Part shown: piece by piece, positions 10,401-21,355 of the stretch
Numbering within the stretch: the first letter of the stretch is position 1
How the letters are laid out: every line of letters starts with the position of its first letter
Source: Serratia nevei
Lineage (GTDB): Bacteria; Pseudomonadota; Gammaproteobacteria; Enterobacterales; Enterobacteriaceae
Direction of reading: 5' to 3'
DNA length: 64,000 bases
NCBI RefSeq assembly: GCF_037948395.1
Contig: NZ_CP149940.1
Location: 1,798,001 to 1,862,000 of the forward strand
The notes under the pieces: model-generated
The model's input: only the letters and a program-made list of their open reading frames with translations
What the model was told of the DNA's origin: nothing
Databases searched by the model: none
Made by a program: the position numbers and the translations under genes

Positions 10401-11876
10401 CGTCTGGAGCAGGCGGAAGCCGAACGCGCCCGCGCCCGTGAGCAACTGCGTCAGTATCAAACCCAGTTCACCCAGTACAGCCAGGTGCTGGCCTCGCTGA
10501 AAAGCTCGTACGACGCCAAGCGCGACATGCTGAAAGAGCTGAGCCAAGAGCTGGTGGACATCGGCGTGCAGGCCGACGCCAATGCCGAAGCGCGCGCCCG
10601 TGCGCGTCGCGACGAACTGCATGCGGCGCTGAGCAACAACCGCGCTCGCCGCAACCAGCTGGAGAAGCAGCTGACCTTCTGCGAAGCCGAAATGGACGGC
10701 CTGCAGAAGAAACTGCGCAAGCTGGAACGCGATTATCATCAGCTGCGTGAGCAGGTGGTGACCGCCAAGGCGGGCTGGTGCGCGGTGATGCGCCTGGTGA
10801 AAGACAACGGCGTGGAACGCCGCCTGCACCGCCGCGAGCTGGCGTATATGGATGGCGACGAGCTGCGCTCGATGTCGGATAAGGCGCTCGGTGCGCTGCG
10901 TCTGGCCGTGGCGGATAACGAACACCTGCGCGATGTGCTGCGCCTGTCGGAAGATCCGAAGCGGCCGGAGCGTAAGATTCAGTTCTATATCGCGGTGTAC
11001 CAGCACCTGCGCGAGCGCATCCGTCAGGACATCATCCGCACCGACGATCCGGTCGAGGCCATCGAACAGATGGAAATTGAGCTGGGCCGTCTGACCGAAG
11101 AGCTGACCGCGCGCGAGCAGAAGCTGGCGATCAGTTCGAAAAGCGTGGCCAACATCATTCGCAAAACCATTCAGCGCGAACAGAACCGCATTCGCATGCT
11201 GAACCAGGGTCTGCAGGCCGTTTCCTTCGGCCAGGTGAAGAGCGTGCGCCTGAACGTCAATGTGCGCGAAGCGCATGCCACCCTGCTGGATGTGCTCTCC
11301 GAGCAGCAGGAACAGCATCAGGATCTGTTCAACAGCAACCGTCTGACCTTCTCCGAAGCGTTGGCCAAGCTGTATCAGCGCCTGAATCCGCAGATCGACA
11401 TGGGGCAGCGCACGCCACAGACCATCGGCGAGGAGTTGCTGGACTACCGCAACTACCTGGAGATGGAAGTGGAGGTATACCGTGGCTCCGACGGCTGGCT
11501 GCGTGCGGAAAGCGGCGCGTTGTCTACCGGTGAAGCCATCGGTACCGGGATGTCAATCCTGGTGATGGTGGTGCAGAGCTGGGAAGAAGAATCCCGCCGC
11601 CTGCGCGGTAAAGACATCTCGCCGTGTCGCCTGCTGTTCCTCGATGAAGCGGCGCGTCTGGATGCCAAGTCGATCGCTACGCTGTTCGAACTGTGCGACC
11701 GTCTGGAGATGCAGCTGATCATCGCGGCGCCGGAAAACATCAGTCCGGAGAAGGGCACCACCTATAAACTGGTGCGTAAAGTGTTCCAGAACCACGAGCA
11801 TGTGCACGTGGTGGGGCTGCGCGGTTTCGCCGGCGAGCCGCCGGCGCTGGGTACTGCGCCGGTTGAAACGCCGTAA
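7428..11876 (+). CDS. mukB: Chromosome condensin SMC-like ATPase MukB
   Basis: 1482-residue SMC-like protein that loops DNA and also binds topoisomerase IV. Walker A GGNGAGKS is at about residues 34-41. Two long coiled-coil stretches (about 290-650 and 780-1120) flank a hinge region. The ABC signature [10 protein letters not shown] is near residue 1362 and Walker [12 protein letters not shown] near 1401. The length matches E. coli (1486). It is the last gene of cmoM-mukFEB and is followed by a clear terminator at 11901. The intact motifs indicate an active ATPase. Confidence 0.99.
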   Translation: MIERGKFRSLTLVNWNGFFARTFDLDELVTTLSGGNGAGKSTTMAAFVTALIPDLTLLHFRNTTEAGATSGSRDKGLHGKLRAGVCYSTLDVVNSRHQRVVVGVRLQQVAGRDRKVDIKPFTIQGLPTAVQPTELLTQTVGERQARVLSLQELKDRVEEMEGVQFKQFNSITDYHSLMFDLGVIPKRLRSSADRSKFYRLIEASLYGGISSAITRSLRDYLLPENSGVRKAFQDMEAALRENRMTLEAIRVTQSDRDLFKHLISEATSYVAADYMRHANERRIHLDGALALRSDLLGSRKQLAAEQYRHVEMARELSEQSGAESDLETDYQAASDHLNLVQTAMRQQEKIERYEADLEELTYRLEEQNEVVAEASEQQAENEARAEAAELEVDELKSQLADYQQALDVQQTRAIQYQQALQALERARALCQLPDLTADNAEQWLDTFQAREQEATEALLMLEQKLSVADAAHGQFEQAYQLVGKIAGQVSRSEAWQCARELLRDWPSQQHLAERVQPLRLRLSELEQRLRSQQDAERLLQEFCKRHGQEYQPDDLDMLQQELEERLEALSQNVSEAGERRMEMRQELEQIQQRIRELTARAPVWLAAQDALGQLSDQSGEPLENSQQVTEYMQQLLERERETTVERDEVAARKREVEAQIERLSQPGGAEDQRLVTLAERFGGVLLSEIYDDVTIDDAPYFSALYGPSRHAIVVPDLSLVREMLEGLEDCPEDLYLIEGDPQSFDDSVFAVEEQDKAVVVKIADRQWRYSRYPEVPLFGRAARENRLEVLHAERETLAERYATLSFDVQKTQRSHQAFSRFIGTHLAVAFDADPEAEIRGLNARRGEIERALNNHEAQNQQQRQQYEQAKEGISALNRLMPLVSLLNDETLQDRVDEIREELEEAQDAARHIQQHGVSLTKLEPLLSVLQSDPQQHEQLQQDYAQAQSVQRQAKQQAFALTEVVQRRAHFSYTDSAGMQNANNDLNDKLRQRLEQAEAERARAREQLRQYQTQFTQYSQVLASLKSSYDAKRDMLKELSQELVDIGVQADANAEARARARRDELHAALSNNRARRNQLEKQLTFCEAEMDGLQKKLRKLERDYHQLREQVVTAKAGWCAVMRLVKDNGVERRLHRRELAYMDGDELRSMSDKALGALRLAVADNEHLRDVLRLSEDPKRPERKIQFYIAVYQHLRERIRQDIIRTDDPVEAIEQMEIELGRLTEELTAREQKLAISSKSVANIIRKTIQREQNRIRMLNQGLQAVSFGQVKSVRLNVNVREAHATLLDVLSEQQEQHQDLFNSNRLTFSEALAKLYQRLNPQIDMGQRTPQTIGEELLDYRNYLEMEVEVYRGSDGWLRAESGALSTGEAIGTGMSILVMVVQSWEEESRRLRGKDISPCRLLFLDEAARLDAKSIATLFELCDRLEMQLIIAAPENISPEKGTTYKLVRKVFQNHEHVHVVGLRGFAGEPPALGTAPVETP

Positions 11877-11900
11877 CGCAGAAAAACGCCCTAAAAATCC

Positions 11901-11932
11901 GAAAATAGCCGCCGCAGGGTGGCTATTTTTTT
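11901..11932 (+). terminator. Intrinsic terminator of cmoM-mukFEB
   Basis: Arms AAAATAGCC (11902-11910) and GGCTATTTT (11921-11929) are followed by further Ts, 25 bases after the mukB stop. Confidence 0.85.
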
Positions 11933-12096
11933 GTGCGCGTGGATGATAGTCCTGCTTTTTTATCCGTTGAAAAGCGGTTAGTTTAATCACATAAACAGTT
12001 ATTCGACGCCCGCAGGGCGAAACGGCCTTTCTGTTTGTATACTGAAACTATATGCAGTTTTTGACGTTTTTTTTGTGAGCATACAGGGGGCAAGGG

Positions 12097-13905
12097 ATGT
12101 TGCTTAAAAAGGGAAACTCTCTACGACGTTTGGCGCTGAGTGGCGCTATCGCCTGTAGTCTTGTGTCGTCGTTTTCCGCATCGGCTACCGTTACGGCGTT
12201 GCCGGTGGCATCAGCAGGCATGTCCGTTGCGCAGAGCCGTTCTGAGCTGCTGGCCGCGTTGCCGCGCGGCATGGATTTGCACTACCTTTCCACGCTGGCA
12301 CCGCTGTATGCGGCGAATCACATGCAGCCGATGTGGCAGGATCGCGAAGCCGTTCAGCAGTTTCAGCAGCAGCTGGCCGAACTGGCGATGTCCGGCGTGC
12401 AGCCGCAGTTTACCCAATGGGTGAAGATGTTGACCGATCCGGCGCTCAGTGAAGCGGGCCGCGATGCGGTGCTGTCCGATGCGATGCTGGGCTATTTGCA
12501 GTTCGTCTCTGCCATCGGTGCCAACGGCAACAACTGGCTGTACAGCAATATTCCCTACAAGCTTGGCTTGCCGCCCACCGCGGTGATCAACCAATGGCAG
12601 CTGGCGGTGCGCCAGGCGCGTACCCTGAGCTATGTGAATTCGCTCGCGCCGCAACATCCGCAATACGCCAAGATGCATCAGGCGCTGCGCGACATGCTGG
12701 CGGACAATCGTCCGTGGCCACAGGTGGGCAGCGGCCCGAGCCTGCGCCCAGGCCAAATGAGCAACGATATCCCGGCGCTGCGTGAGATCCTGACGCGTAC
12801 CGGCATGCTGGCCGCCTCGGCGCCGGAAGCGGAGCCGGAACCGGCGGTGGTTTCGGCGAAGAGCAATGAGCCCGACGACGGCGGGCTGACGGTAGACGAA
12901 GAGAAAAGCCGCGTGACGGTCAGCCCATCGGCGGCGCCGGTAACGGAGTTGACTGCGGAGCAGACGCCGCCGCAGATTGGCAGCGTGGTGAGCGACAATC
13001 TTTATACCAATGAGCTGGTGGAGGGCGTCAAGCGCTTCCAGAAATGGCAGGGGTTGACGGCGGACGGCGTGATCGGCGTGCGCACCCGTGAGTGGCTCAA
13101 CGTGTCACCGAAAACCCGCGCCGCGCTGCTGGCGCTGAATATACAACGCCTGCGAATTTTACCGGGGCATGTCGGCACCGGCATTATGGTGAACATTCCC
13201 AACTACTCGCTGACCTACTACCAGAACGGCAATGAAGTGCTGTCTTCCCGCGTTATCGTCGGGCGGCCGAGCCGTAAGACGCCGCTGATGAGCAGCGCGT
13301 TGAACAACGTGGTGGTCAACCCGCCGTGGAACGTGCCGACCACGCTGGTGCGCGAGGACATTGTGCCGAAGGCGATGCGCGACGGTAATTACTTCCAGAA
13401 ACACGGCTATACGGTGCTGTCGGGTTGGAGCAACGATGCGGAAGTGATCAACCCGGCGATGATCGACTGGAGCATGGTTTCTGCGCGCAATTTCCCGTAT
13501 CGCGTCCGTCAGGCGCCGGGTGCCACCAACTCGCTGGGGCGCTTCAAGTTCAATATGCCGAGCTCGGACGCCATCTACCTGCACGATACCCCGAACCACA
13601 GCCTGTTCCAGAAAGATATCCGTGCGCTCAGCTCCGGCTGCGTGCGGGTGAACAAGGCTTCCGATTTGGCGAATATGCTGCTGCAGGACGCAGGCTGGAA
13701 CAACAGCCGCGTGTCTTCCACGCTGAAAGAGGGGAATACCACTTATGTGAATATTCGCCAGCGTATTCCCGTAAAACTGTATTATCTGACCGCCTGGGTT
13801 TCGGATGACGGCCAACCGCAATTCCGTACAGATATTTACAATTATGATAATACGGTGCGATCGGGCGCACAAATTTTGGCTCAGGCCAAAAAATTAATGC
13901 AGTAA
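12097..13905 (+). CDS. ldtD: L,D-transpeptidase LdtD (YcbB)
   Basis: 602-residue periplasmic L,D-transpeptidase that makes 3-3 (mDAP-mDAP) crosslinks in peptidoglycan and permits beta-lactam-tolerant growth when active in E. coli. The N-terminal signal or anchor is about residues 9-33. An acidic, proline-rich linker (about 239-290) precedes a peptidoglycan-binding domain ([21 protein letters not shown], about 306-327). The YkuD catalytic domain ends with HDTPNHSLF and SSGCVRVN, placing the nucleophile at Cys515. ATG 12097 is preceded by GGGGGCAAGGG. mepK, whose E. coli product cleaves the same crosslinks, lies downstream. Confidence 0.96.
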   Translation: MLLKKGNSLRRLALSGAIACSLVSSFSASATVTALPVASAGMSVAQSRSELLAALPRGMDLHYLSTLAPLYAANHMQPMWQDREAVQQFQQQLAELAMSGVQPQFTQWVKMLTDPALSEAGRDAVLSDAMLGYLQFVSAIGANGNNWLYSNIPYKLGLPPTAVINQWQLAVRQARTLSYVNSLAPQHPQYAKMHQALRDMLADNRPWPQVGSGPSLRPGQMSNDIPALREILTRTGMLAASAPEAEPEPAVVSAKSNEPDDGGLTVDEEKSRVTVSPSAAPVTELTAEQTPPQIGSVVSDNLYTNELVEGVKRFQKWQGLTADGVIGVRTREWLNVSPKTRAALLALNIQRLRILPGHVGTGIMVNIPNYSLTYYQNGNEVLSSRVIVGRPSRKTPLMSSALNNVVVNPPWNVPTTLVREDIVPKAMRDGNYFQKHGYTVLSGWSNDAEVINPAMIDWSMVSARNFPYRVRQAPGATNSLGRFKFNMPSSDAIYLHDTPNHSLFQKDIRALSSGCVRVNKASDLANMLLQDAGWNNSRVSSTLKEGNTTYVNIRQRIPVKLYYLTAWVSDDGQPQFRTDIYNYDNTVRSGAQILAQAKKLMQ

Positions 13906-14085
13906 ATGCAGTAATTATAAATAAATAACGGTCAGAATGTTTGGCTATACCGCAGGCCCTCGTCGCCGGGGGCCTGTAAACCTAGGCGTATCGCGGGTTG
14001 ACTCAGCATACGCAGGCGGTTATGGTTCGGACAGTGCGCTGCTTTGTGCATTTATTTTGACATTCTTGCCGGGTTTAACAGAGTC

Positions 14086-14634
14086 ATGGACAAAATTGAT
14101 CATCACCGCCGTAAATGGCTGGCGCTAGGTGGCGCCGCTATGGGCATAGCGCTGCTTCCAGGGCAGGCGTTTGCCAGTCTTTCCACCGCTCGGCCGCGTA
14201 TTTTAGTGCTGAATAACCTGAATACCGGTGAATCTATTAAAGCCGAGTTCTTTGACGGCAAAGGTTACAATAAAGAAGAGTTGGTGCGGCTAAATCATCT
14301 GTTCCGCGATTATCGCGCCAACAAGGTTAAATCGATCGATCCCCGCTTGTTTGATCACCTCTATCGCCTGCAGGGGCTGCTGGGCACCAGCAAGCCGGTG
14401 CAGCTGATCTCCGGATACCGTTCCGTAGATACCAACAACGAACTGCGTGCGCATAGCCGCGGCGTGGCCAAGCACAGCTACCACACCAAAGGCCAGGCGA
14501 TGGATTTCCATATCGAAGGCATCCAATTGAGTAATATCCGTAAAGCGGCGTTAAAAATGCGCGCCGGTGGTGTAGGATATTACCCACGTAGCAACTTCGT
14601 ACACATCGATACCGGCCCGGTTCGGACCTGGTAA
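14086..14634 (+). CDS. mepK: Murein endopeptidase MepK (YcbK), DUF882/M15 family
   Basis: 182 residues. The N-terminus DKIDHHRRKWLALGGAAMG is a twin-arginine signal (RRKWLA), with cleavage probably after QAFA (residue 30), so the protein is exported folded to the periplasm. The zinc-peptidase residues of the M15-like fold are visible in SGYRSVDTNNELR, SYHTKGQAMDFHI and the C-terminal FVHIDTGPVRTW. E. coli MepK cuts 3-3 and some 4-3 crosslinks, opposing LdtD encoded just upstream. ATG 14086 matches the E. coli start; the upstream in-frame start at 14044 would bury the Tat motif. Confidence 0.95.
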   Translation: MDKIDHHRRKWLALGGAAMGIALLPGQAFASLSTARPRILVLNNLNTGESIKAEFFDGKGYNKEELVRLNHLFRDYRANKVKSIDPRLFDHLYRLQGLLGTSKPVQLISGYRSVDTNNELRAHSRGVAKHSYHTKGQAMDFHIEGIQLSNIRKAALKMRAGGVGYYPRSNFVHIDTGPVRTW

Positions 14635-14653
14635 TCGCTGTGCCATCAGTGAA

Positions 14654-14683
14654 TAACGCCGCCCCTTGCGGATGCGGCGTTAT
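14654..14683 (+). terminator. Hairpin between mepK and gloC
   Basis: Arms TAACGCCGC (14654-14662) and GCGGCGTTA (14674-14682) are followed by TTGT. It sits directly upstream of the gloC ribosome-binding site, so it may be a weak terminator or attenuator. Confidence 0.5.
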
Positions 14684-14698
14684 TGTCGTTGGAGCCTT

Positions 14699-15346
14699 AT
14701 GAAATACCATCTTATTCCCGTTACCGCCTTTAGCCAGAATTGCAGCCTGATTTGGTGCGAAAACACGCAGCAGGCGGCGTTGGTCGATCCCGGCGGTGAA
14801 GCGGAGAAAATCAAAGCGGAAGTCGCGCGGCAGGGGGTGACGATCACTCAGATTCTGCTGACGCACGGTCATTTGGATCACGTCGGTGCGGCGGCGGAGC
14901 TGGCGGACCATTATCAGGTGCCGATCTACGGCCCGGATAAAGAAGACGCGTTTTGGCTGGACGGTTTGCCGGCGCAGAGTCGGATGTTTGGACTGGAAGA
15001 GTGCGCGCCGCTGACGCCGACCCGCTGGCTGTTGGAAGGCGATGAGATGCAGGTGGGCGAGATGACGCTCAAGGTGCTGCACTGTCCTGGGCATACGCCG
15101 GGCCACATCGTCTTTATCAATGAGCAGGCGCGTTTGGCGCTGGTGGGCGACGTGCTGTTTAACGGCGGCGTGGGGCGCAGCGACTTCCCGCGCGGTGACC
15201 ATCAGGCGCTGATTGCCTCTATTCGTACCAAACTGCTGCCGTTGGGCGACGACATGCGCTTTATTCCCGGCCATGGCCCGATGTCGACCTTCGGCCACGA
15301 GCGCCAGACCAACCCGTTCCTGCGCGAAGAGCCGGCGGTGTGGTAA
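14699..15346 (+). CDS. gloC: Type II glyoxalase GloC (YcbL), metallo-beta-lactamase fold
   Basis: 215-residue cytoplasmic hydrolase of S-lactoylglutathione, the second step of methylglyoxal detoxification. The metal-binding motif THGHLDH (H56, H58, D60, H61) is followed by HCPGHTPGH and the bridging Asp in [19 protein letters not shown] near the C-terminus supplies the last histidine. GGAG lies about 5 bases before ATG 14699, which agrees with the E. coli N-terminus [10 protein letters not shown] methylglyoxal synthase gene (mgsA) lies elsewhere in this window, but nothing suggests co-regulation. Confidence 0.95.
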   Translation: MKYHLIPVTAFSQNCSLIWCENTQQAALVDPGGEAEKIKAEVARQGVTITQILLTHGHLDHVGAAAELADHYQVPIYGPDKEDAFWLDGLPAQSRMFGLEECAPLTPTRWLLEGDEMQVGEMTLKVLHCPGHTPGHIVFINEQARLALVGDVLFNGGVGRSDFPRGDHQALIASIRTKLLPLGDDMRFIPGHGPMSTFGHERQTNPFLREEPAVW

Positions 15347-15372
15347 CGATTATTTCCCGGCAGGAAAAATCA

Positions 15373-15399
15373 AGGGGCGCATAGAGCGCCCCTTTTTTT
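15373..15399 (+). terminator. Terminator after gloC
   Basis: Arms AGGGGCGC and GCGCCCCT around ATAGA are followed by seven Ts. It separates gloC from the convergent aspC. Confidence 0.85.
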
Positions 15400-15418
15400 A
15401 TGACCTGCGTCGATGCTT

Positions 15419-16609
15419 TTAGAGCACGGCGACGATGGCTTCACACAGCGGCGCCATGTTGTCCGGCGTCATGCCGGCCACGTTCACCCGGCCTGAGTTC
15501 ACGGCGTAGACGCCGAACTCTTCACGCAGACGCAGCACCTGTTCTTTGGTCAGGCCGCTGAACGAGAACATGCCGTTCTGCTGGATGATGAAGCTGAAGT
15601 CCTGCTGCGCGCCTTTCTCCTGCAGAGTATTCACGAACAGCTGACGCATGCGGTGAATACGCTGGCGCATATCGGTCAGTTCCTGCTCCCACATCGCGCG
15701 CAGAGCGTCGTTGCCCAGAATGGTAGCGACCACGGCGGCGCCGTGTGACGGCGGGTTGGAGTAGTTGGCGCGAATCGCCGCTTTCACCTGGCTAAAGGCG
15801 CGGTCGGCGGTTTCGGCATCGGCAGCCACAATGGTGCAAGCGCCGACGCGCTCATTGTACAGACCGAAGTTTTTCGAGTAGGAACTGGCGACGATCAGCT
15901 CTTTATGTTTGGCGGCGAAAATACGCAGGCCCTGCGCATCCTCTTCCAGTCCATTGGCGAAGCCCTGATAAGCGAAGTCGAACAGCGGCAGCCAGCCGTT
16001 GGCGACGGAAAGTTCGGCCAGCTGCGCCCACTGCTCCGCCGTTGGATCGATACCGGTCGGGTTATGGCAACAGCCGTGGAACAGCACCACATCGCCGGCC
16101 TGCGCCTGTTTCAGGCTGTTCAGCAGGCCGTCGAAATCCAACGCGTGGTTGGCGGCGTCGTAGTAGGCGTATTCCAGCACTTCCAGGCCCACGGCGCTAA
16201 AGACGTTCTTGTGGTTCGGCCAGCTTGGGTTGCTGATCCAGATGCGTTTGGCGCTGGTCTGGTTAGCGATAAAGTCTGCCGCCACGCGCAGGCCGCCGGT
16301 GCCGCCTGGCGTCTGTGCGGTGCGCGCGCGACGATCGGCGATGATCGGGCTCTCTTTGCCGAACAACAGCGCTTGCGTGCAGCTGGCGAACGCCGGGATG
16401 CCTTCAATACCGAGATAGTTTTTGGTGGTCTCATTTTCCAGCAGATACTGCTCAGCTTTTTTTACGCTGGTCAGCACCGGGGTTTTACCGGTTTCGTCTT
16501 TATAAACGCCAATCCCTAAATTGATTTTATTCGGGCGGGCGTCGGCGCGGAAAATGTCGGTCAGGCCCAGGATCGGGTCGGCGGGTGCGGCGGTGATTTT
16601 TTCAAACAT
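15419..16609 (-). CDS. aspC: Aspartate aminotransferase
   Basis: 396-residue fold-type I PLP transaminase interconverting aspartate and 2-oxoglutarate with oxaloacetate and glutamate; it also acts on aromatic amino acids. The PLP lysine is in [15 protein letters not shown] (around residue 246). The substrate-binding Arg is in the C-terminal [10 protein letters not shown]. The start at 16609 gives [16 protein letters not shown] as in E. coli; an upstream in-frame start at 16624 adds only MEAPD and is not conserved. The gene is monocistronic, with terminators on both sides. Confidence 0.98.
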   Translation of the reverse strand: MFEKITAAPADPILGLTDIFRADARPNKINLGIGVYKDETGKTPVLTSVKKAEQYLLENETTKNYLGIEGIPAFASCTQALLFGKESPIIADRRARTAQTPGGTGGLRVAADFIANQTSAKRIWISNPSWPNHKNVFSAVGLEVLEYAYYDAANHALDFDGLLNSLKQAQAGDVVLFHGCCHNPTGIDPTAEQWAQLAELSVANGWLPLFDFAYQGFANGLEEDAQGLRIFAAKHKELIVASSYSKNFGLYNERVGACTIVAADAETADRAFSQVKAAIRANYSNPPSHGAAVVATILGNDALRAMWEQELTDMRQRIHRMRQLFVNTLQEKGAQQDFSFIIQQNGMFSFSGLTKEQVLRLREEFGVYAVNSGRVNVAGMTPDNMAPLCEAIVAVL

Positions 16610-16785
16610 GTCAGGTGCTTCCAAATCTCGGAGTTAAGCAGACAGAAGCATCAGGGTAACGCCAGTTACCGGCTTTGCCAACCGTTTGCGACAAAAACAC
16701 CGCGATCTTGCGAAGGGGGAGTATTAGGCAGAAAAAATGATGGGGAAGGAGAAATTGGCAGGATAAAAAGTTACCGGCTGACACA

Positions 16786-16817
16786 AACAAAAACAGGGCC
16801 GAGGCCCTGTTTTTTTA
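16786..16817 (-). terminator. Terminator of the porin gene
   Basis: Ten-base arms AAACAGGGCC (16791-16800) and GGCCCTGTTT (16803-16812) have a two-base spacer and A/T runs on both sides, so it can act in both directions. It lies 38 bases beyond the porin stop. Confidence 0.85.
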
Positions 16818-16854
16818 ACTTAGCCGACGGTAAACCGCCGTTAAGCGAGACAAC

Positions 16855-17979
16855 TTAGAACTGGTACACCAGACCAACAGCTACGATATCGTCAGTAGCG
16901 GTGCCGGTTGCTTTGGTGAACGCGTTGTCATCCAGCAGGTTGATTTTGTAATCAACGTAGGTGGACATGTTTTTGTTGAAGTAGTAAGTGGTACCAACAG
17001 AAACATATTTAACCAGATCCTGGTCAGAACCCGCGCCTGGGACGTTCAGGTTTTTACCTTTAGACTGCAGGTAAGACACTTCTGGACGCAGACCGAAGTC
17101 GAACTGGTACTGAGCAGTCACTTCGAAGTTCTGAGTTTTGCTGGCGAAGCCGCCGCATTTTTCAGAAGCAGCACAGGTGTTAGTGAAGTCACCGCCGCCG
17201 AATGGAGTCATGTTACGGGTTTCTGCATACATGGCCGCCAGGTAAACGTTGTTGGCGTCGTATTTCGCGCCCACGGTCCATGCGTCAGCCTTGTCGCCAC
17301 GCTCGTTGGAACGCAGTTTCTGATCGTCGGTACGGTTGGAAGAAGCGTATGCAGCGCCGAAGCTTACGCCTTCGCCGATGTCATAAGTAGAGGAGATACC
17401 CCAGCCGTCGCCGTTCTGTTTCTTAACGTCACGACCGTCGTTCTGGTTCTTGCCCTGGTATTGCAGAGCAAAGTTCAGGCCGTCAACCAGACCGAAGAAG
17501 TTGTTGTTACGATAGGTCGCAACGCCGTTGGTACGGCCAGTCATGAAGTTGTCGGTGTAGGTGTAGGTATCGCCACCGAACTCTGGCAGCATATCGGTCC
17601 AGCCTTCCACGTCGTACAGTACGCCGTAGTTACGGCCGTAGTCGAAGGAGCCGTAGTCAGCGAATTTCAGACCGGCAAAGCCCAGACGGGTTTTGGTGCC
17701 TTCGGTGCCCTGAGACTCGGAGTGGTTGGACTGAACGTTGTATTCCCACTGGCCGTAACCGGTCAGTTGGTCAGTAATCTGAGTTTCACCTTTGAAGCCA
17801 AAACGAACATAGGTCTGATCGCCGTCATTACCTTTGTCTTTGGAGAAGTAGTGCAGACCGTCAACTTTGCCGTACAGATCCAGCTTGTTGCCGTCTTTGT
17901 TGTAGATTTCAGCTGCGTTTGCTGCACCAGCAGCCAACAGAGCCGGGATAACCACTGCAAGAATGTTGCGCTTCATCAT
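16855..17979 (-). CDS. ompF: General trimeric porin, OmpF/OmpC family
   Basis: 374-residue outer-membrane porin. The signal peptide is [20 protein letters not shown] plus NA (22 residues), and the mature protein starts [20 protein letters not shown]. Family hallmarks are the loop-3 constriction segment [18 protein letters not shown], the strand [12 protein letters not shown] and the C-terminal aromatic end GLVYQF recognised by the BAM complex. The position between asnS and aspC is that of E. coli ompF, which fixes the name. Two extracellular loops differ from E. coli, including one with a Cys pair ([11 protein letters not shown]), which could form a disulfide. MM start chosen as in E. coli OmpF. 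Confidence 0.95.
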   Translation of the reverse strand: MMKRNILAVVIPALLAAGAANAAEIYNKDGNKLDLYGKVDGLHYFSKDKGNDGDQTYVRFGFKGETQITDQLTGYGQWEYNVQSNHSESQGTEGTKTRLGFAGLKFADYGSFDYGRNYGVLYDVEGWTDMLPEFGGDTYTYTDNFMTGRTNGVATYRNNNFFGLVDGLNFALQYQGKNQNDGRDVKKQNGDGWGISSTYDIGEGVSFGAAYASSNRTDDQKLRSNERGDKADAWTVGAKYDANNVYLAAMYAETRNMTPFGGGDFTNTCAASEKCGGFASKTQNFEVTAQYQFDFGLRPEVSYLQSKGKNLNVPGAGSDQDLVKYVSVGTTYYFNKNMSTYVDYKINLLDDNAFTKATGTATDDIVAVGLVYQF

Positions 17980-18132
17980 TATTACCCTCATTGGTGTTAT
18001 TCGGACACCTTTGCCACTGCCGCCAATAATTCTTTGGGAACTATTGTTGATAGATTGGTGTCGTCCTGTGTCTGAACGCAGTGTTCCATTCACAGGCGGG
18101 TTAATCTAGGACGAAAATGATACCAATGTCCC

Positions 18133-18175
18133 AATCAGGTTGCAAAAAGAAAGTATGTGTAACTAAATGTAATTT
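18133..18175 (-). promoter_or_regulatory. OmpR binding array of ompF
   Basis: Read on the reverse strand, this stretch contains TTACATTTAGTTACACAT followed by a T-rich CTTTCTTTTTGCAACC. From memory it aligns closely with the F1-F2 OmpR boxes of the E. coli ompF promoter (TTTACTTTTGGTTACATA, then CTTTTTGAAACC). It lies about 155-195 bases before the ompF start codon, as expected for osmoregulated porin control by EnvZ/OmpR. Confidence 0.7.
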
Positions 18176-18214
18176 TTAGGGAACTTTGTGACGTGCGTCA
18201 ATATTAAAAAATGC

Positions 18215-18245
18215 GAAAGGCCAGCGATGCTGGCCTTTGTTTTGT
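18215..18245 (-). terminator. Terminator of asnS
   Basis: Arms AAAGGCCAGC (18216-18225) and GCTGGCCTTT (18229-18238) with a 3-base loop. On the reverse strand it is followed by a short spacer and a T-run. Confidence 0.8.
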
Positions 18246-18280
18246 AACGAAATCGTTTAAAAAACGTTTGATCGTATAAA

Positions 18281-19681
<1,401 letters not shown>

Positions 19682-19847
19682 AGATTTCTCTCTTTAATAA
19701 TTTGGTTTAGAAATAGCTTACAACCCAAGAATATGGGGGTAATGGCTATGTTACTTGCCGCGGTGCAGAGCACAAGCAGAAATCATCGGATTGGCGCAAC
19801 ATTTATCGCGGCTGGCTGAAAAGAGGGCGTTCGGGATAAAAACAAAA

Positions 19848-19882
19848 AAGCCGGCGCGTGAACCGGGCCGGCTTTCTCTCTA
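19848..19882 (-). terminator. Terminator of pncB
   Basis: The core pairing AAAGCCGGC...GCCGGCTTT brackets a loop of about 12 bases, with an A-run on the left that gives Ts on the reverse strand. It lies just beyond the pncB stop. Confidence 0.75.
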
Positions 19883-19894
19883 TATAAAGAAGGA

Positions 19895-21100
19895 TCAGCT
19901 GGCTTTCTTCACCAGCGGCAGATCGAAGGCTTTGCGCAGGGCCCTGACGAACGCCTGATCCTGACAAATGGTTTTGCCGGGGCTGTCGGAGAGCTTGGCC
20001 ACCGGTTTGCCTTTGCACTCGACCAGTTTGATCACGATATTCAGCGGCTTGACGCCGGGAATATCGCAGGTCAGGCGCGTGCCGATGCCGAATCCGAGGT
20101 TGATGCGTTGATAGAAGTGGCGGTAGAGCGCCAGCGCTTTGTCCAGATCCAGGTTGTCCGAGAACACCAGCGTTTTGCTCATCGGGTCGATGCCCAGTTT
20201 CTCGTAGTGGGCAATGGCCTTTTCACCCCACTCGACGGGATCGCCCGAATCGTGGCGCAGCCCCTGATAACGCTCGGCGAACTGAGGGCCGAAGTCGCGC
20301 AGGAAGGCATCCATGGTGATGCAGTCGGTAAGCGCGATGCCAAGCTGGTCCGGGTATTCATCCAGCCAGGCTTGCAATGCGGCGCGCTGGCTGTTGGCCA
20401 GCACCGGGCTTATCTGCTGGTGCGCCTGGAACCATTCATGCGCCTGCGTGCCGACCGGCGCCAGGCCGAGCTGGTGAGCCAGATCGTAATTGCTGGTGCC
20501 CGACAGGTACGGGAATTCGGCCTGCAAGGTGCTGACGATGGCCTGCTGAACGCCCTGAGAGAAACGGCGACGAGTGCCGAAGTCCATCAGCTTGAAGCGC
20601 GAAAGGTCCAGATCGCCCGCCAGCGTCTTGAACTGCGCCAGCTTGGTCTGCAGATGTGCCACCGCCTGTTCCGGCGTCACCTGCGCAGAGCGGCGGCGAT
20701 GCACCACTTCGCTGATCACCGCCAGCAGCGGCACTTCCCACATGATCACTTCGCGCCACGGCCCGGCGATGCGGATGTGCAGCTTGCCGTCGCGGTTCTC
20801 GACGATCACCTGCTGCGGATCGTAGCGGAACGTCCGCAGCCAGTTCAGATAATCCTGACGGAAGAAAGGCAGGCCCGAGAGATAAGCGAATTCGGCGTCG
20901 GTCAGTGCCAGCCGGCTCATCAGCGCCACCTGCGCGCGGATCTCGTCGGCATATTCGCCCAGCAGTTCGTCGCCGCGGCAGCGGAATTCCGCCGCCACGC
21001 TGATCGCGGGATAGCGATGGAACACTGCTTGCTGCATATGAAGCTTATAAGCATCGGTATCAAGCAGTGATGTCAAAATCGGGGAAGCGTATTGAGTCAT
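19895..21100 (-). CDS. pncB: Nicotinate phosphoribosyltransferase
   Basis: 401-residue enzyme converting nicotinate and PRPP to nicotinate mononucleotide, the salvage entry to NAD; ATP hydrolysis via a phosphohistidine drives the reaction. Conserved segments are [17 protein letters not shown] at the N-terminus, the loop with [12 protein letters not shown] (about residue 172), [13 protein letters not shown] and [16 protein letters not shown] near residue 278. The length matches E. coli (400). The E. coli gene is repressed by NadR, but I did not recognise a convincing NadR box upstream. Confidence 0.98.
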   Translation of the reverse strand: MTQYASPILTSLLDTDAYKLHMQQAVFHRYPAISVAAEFRCRGDELLGEYADEIRAQVALMSRLALTDAEFAYLSGLPFFRQDYLNWLRTFRYDPQQVIVENRDGKLHIRIAGPWREVIMWEVPLLAVISEVVHRRRSAQVTPEQAVAHLQTKLAQFKTLAGDLDLSRFKLMDFGTRRRFSQGVQQAIVSTLQAEFPYLSGTSNYDLAHQLGLAPVGTQAHEWFQAHQQISPVLANSQRAALQAWLDEYPDQLGIALTDCITMDAFLRDFGPQFAERYQGLRHDSGDPVEWGEKAIAHYEKLGIDPMSKTLVFSDNLDLDKALALYRHFYQRINLGFGIGTRLTCDIPGVKPLNIVIKLVECKGKPVAKLSDSPGKTICQDQAFVRALRKAFDLPLVKKAS

Positions 21101-21355
21101 AGCGCGTTACAGCATCCTCGTCAGGCGCGTGTCCAAATCCGGATAATCATAAAAGTGGGGGTGGAGTATACCCGGATTATCCTGTTATTGAAGCTGCATC
21201 ACACCATAAATCACCAAAGCGGGTCGAGGATTAAACGTGCCTTTATGGCGGCCTAGCGGCGGCGGGGAAGAAAAAAAGCCAGATATGCCTGTAAGGTGAA
21301 TGACTTAGCCTAATTAGTCATAAAAATTATAATGTTAATTATTTTAAACAGCGAA

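Larger units (their letters stand above)
17980..18280. other. ompF-asnS intergenic region (301 bases)
   Basis: Holds the ompF leader, an OmpR-type array and the asnS terminator. No additional gene is seen. The sequence just upstream of the ompF start carries AGGG before ATGATG. Confidence 0.7.

Noticed and set aside
9486..11318. 610-codon reverse-strand open frame within mukB
   Set aside because: Arises from Gln/Glu/Leu-rich coiled-coil codons read backwards; low-complexity translation and no ribosome site.
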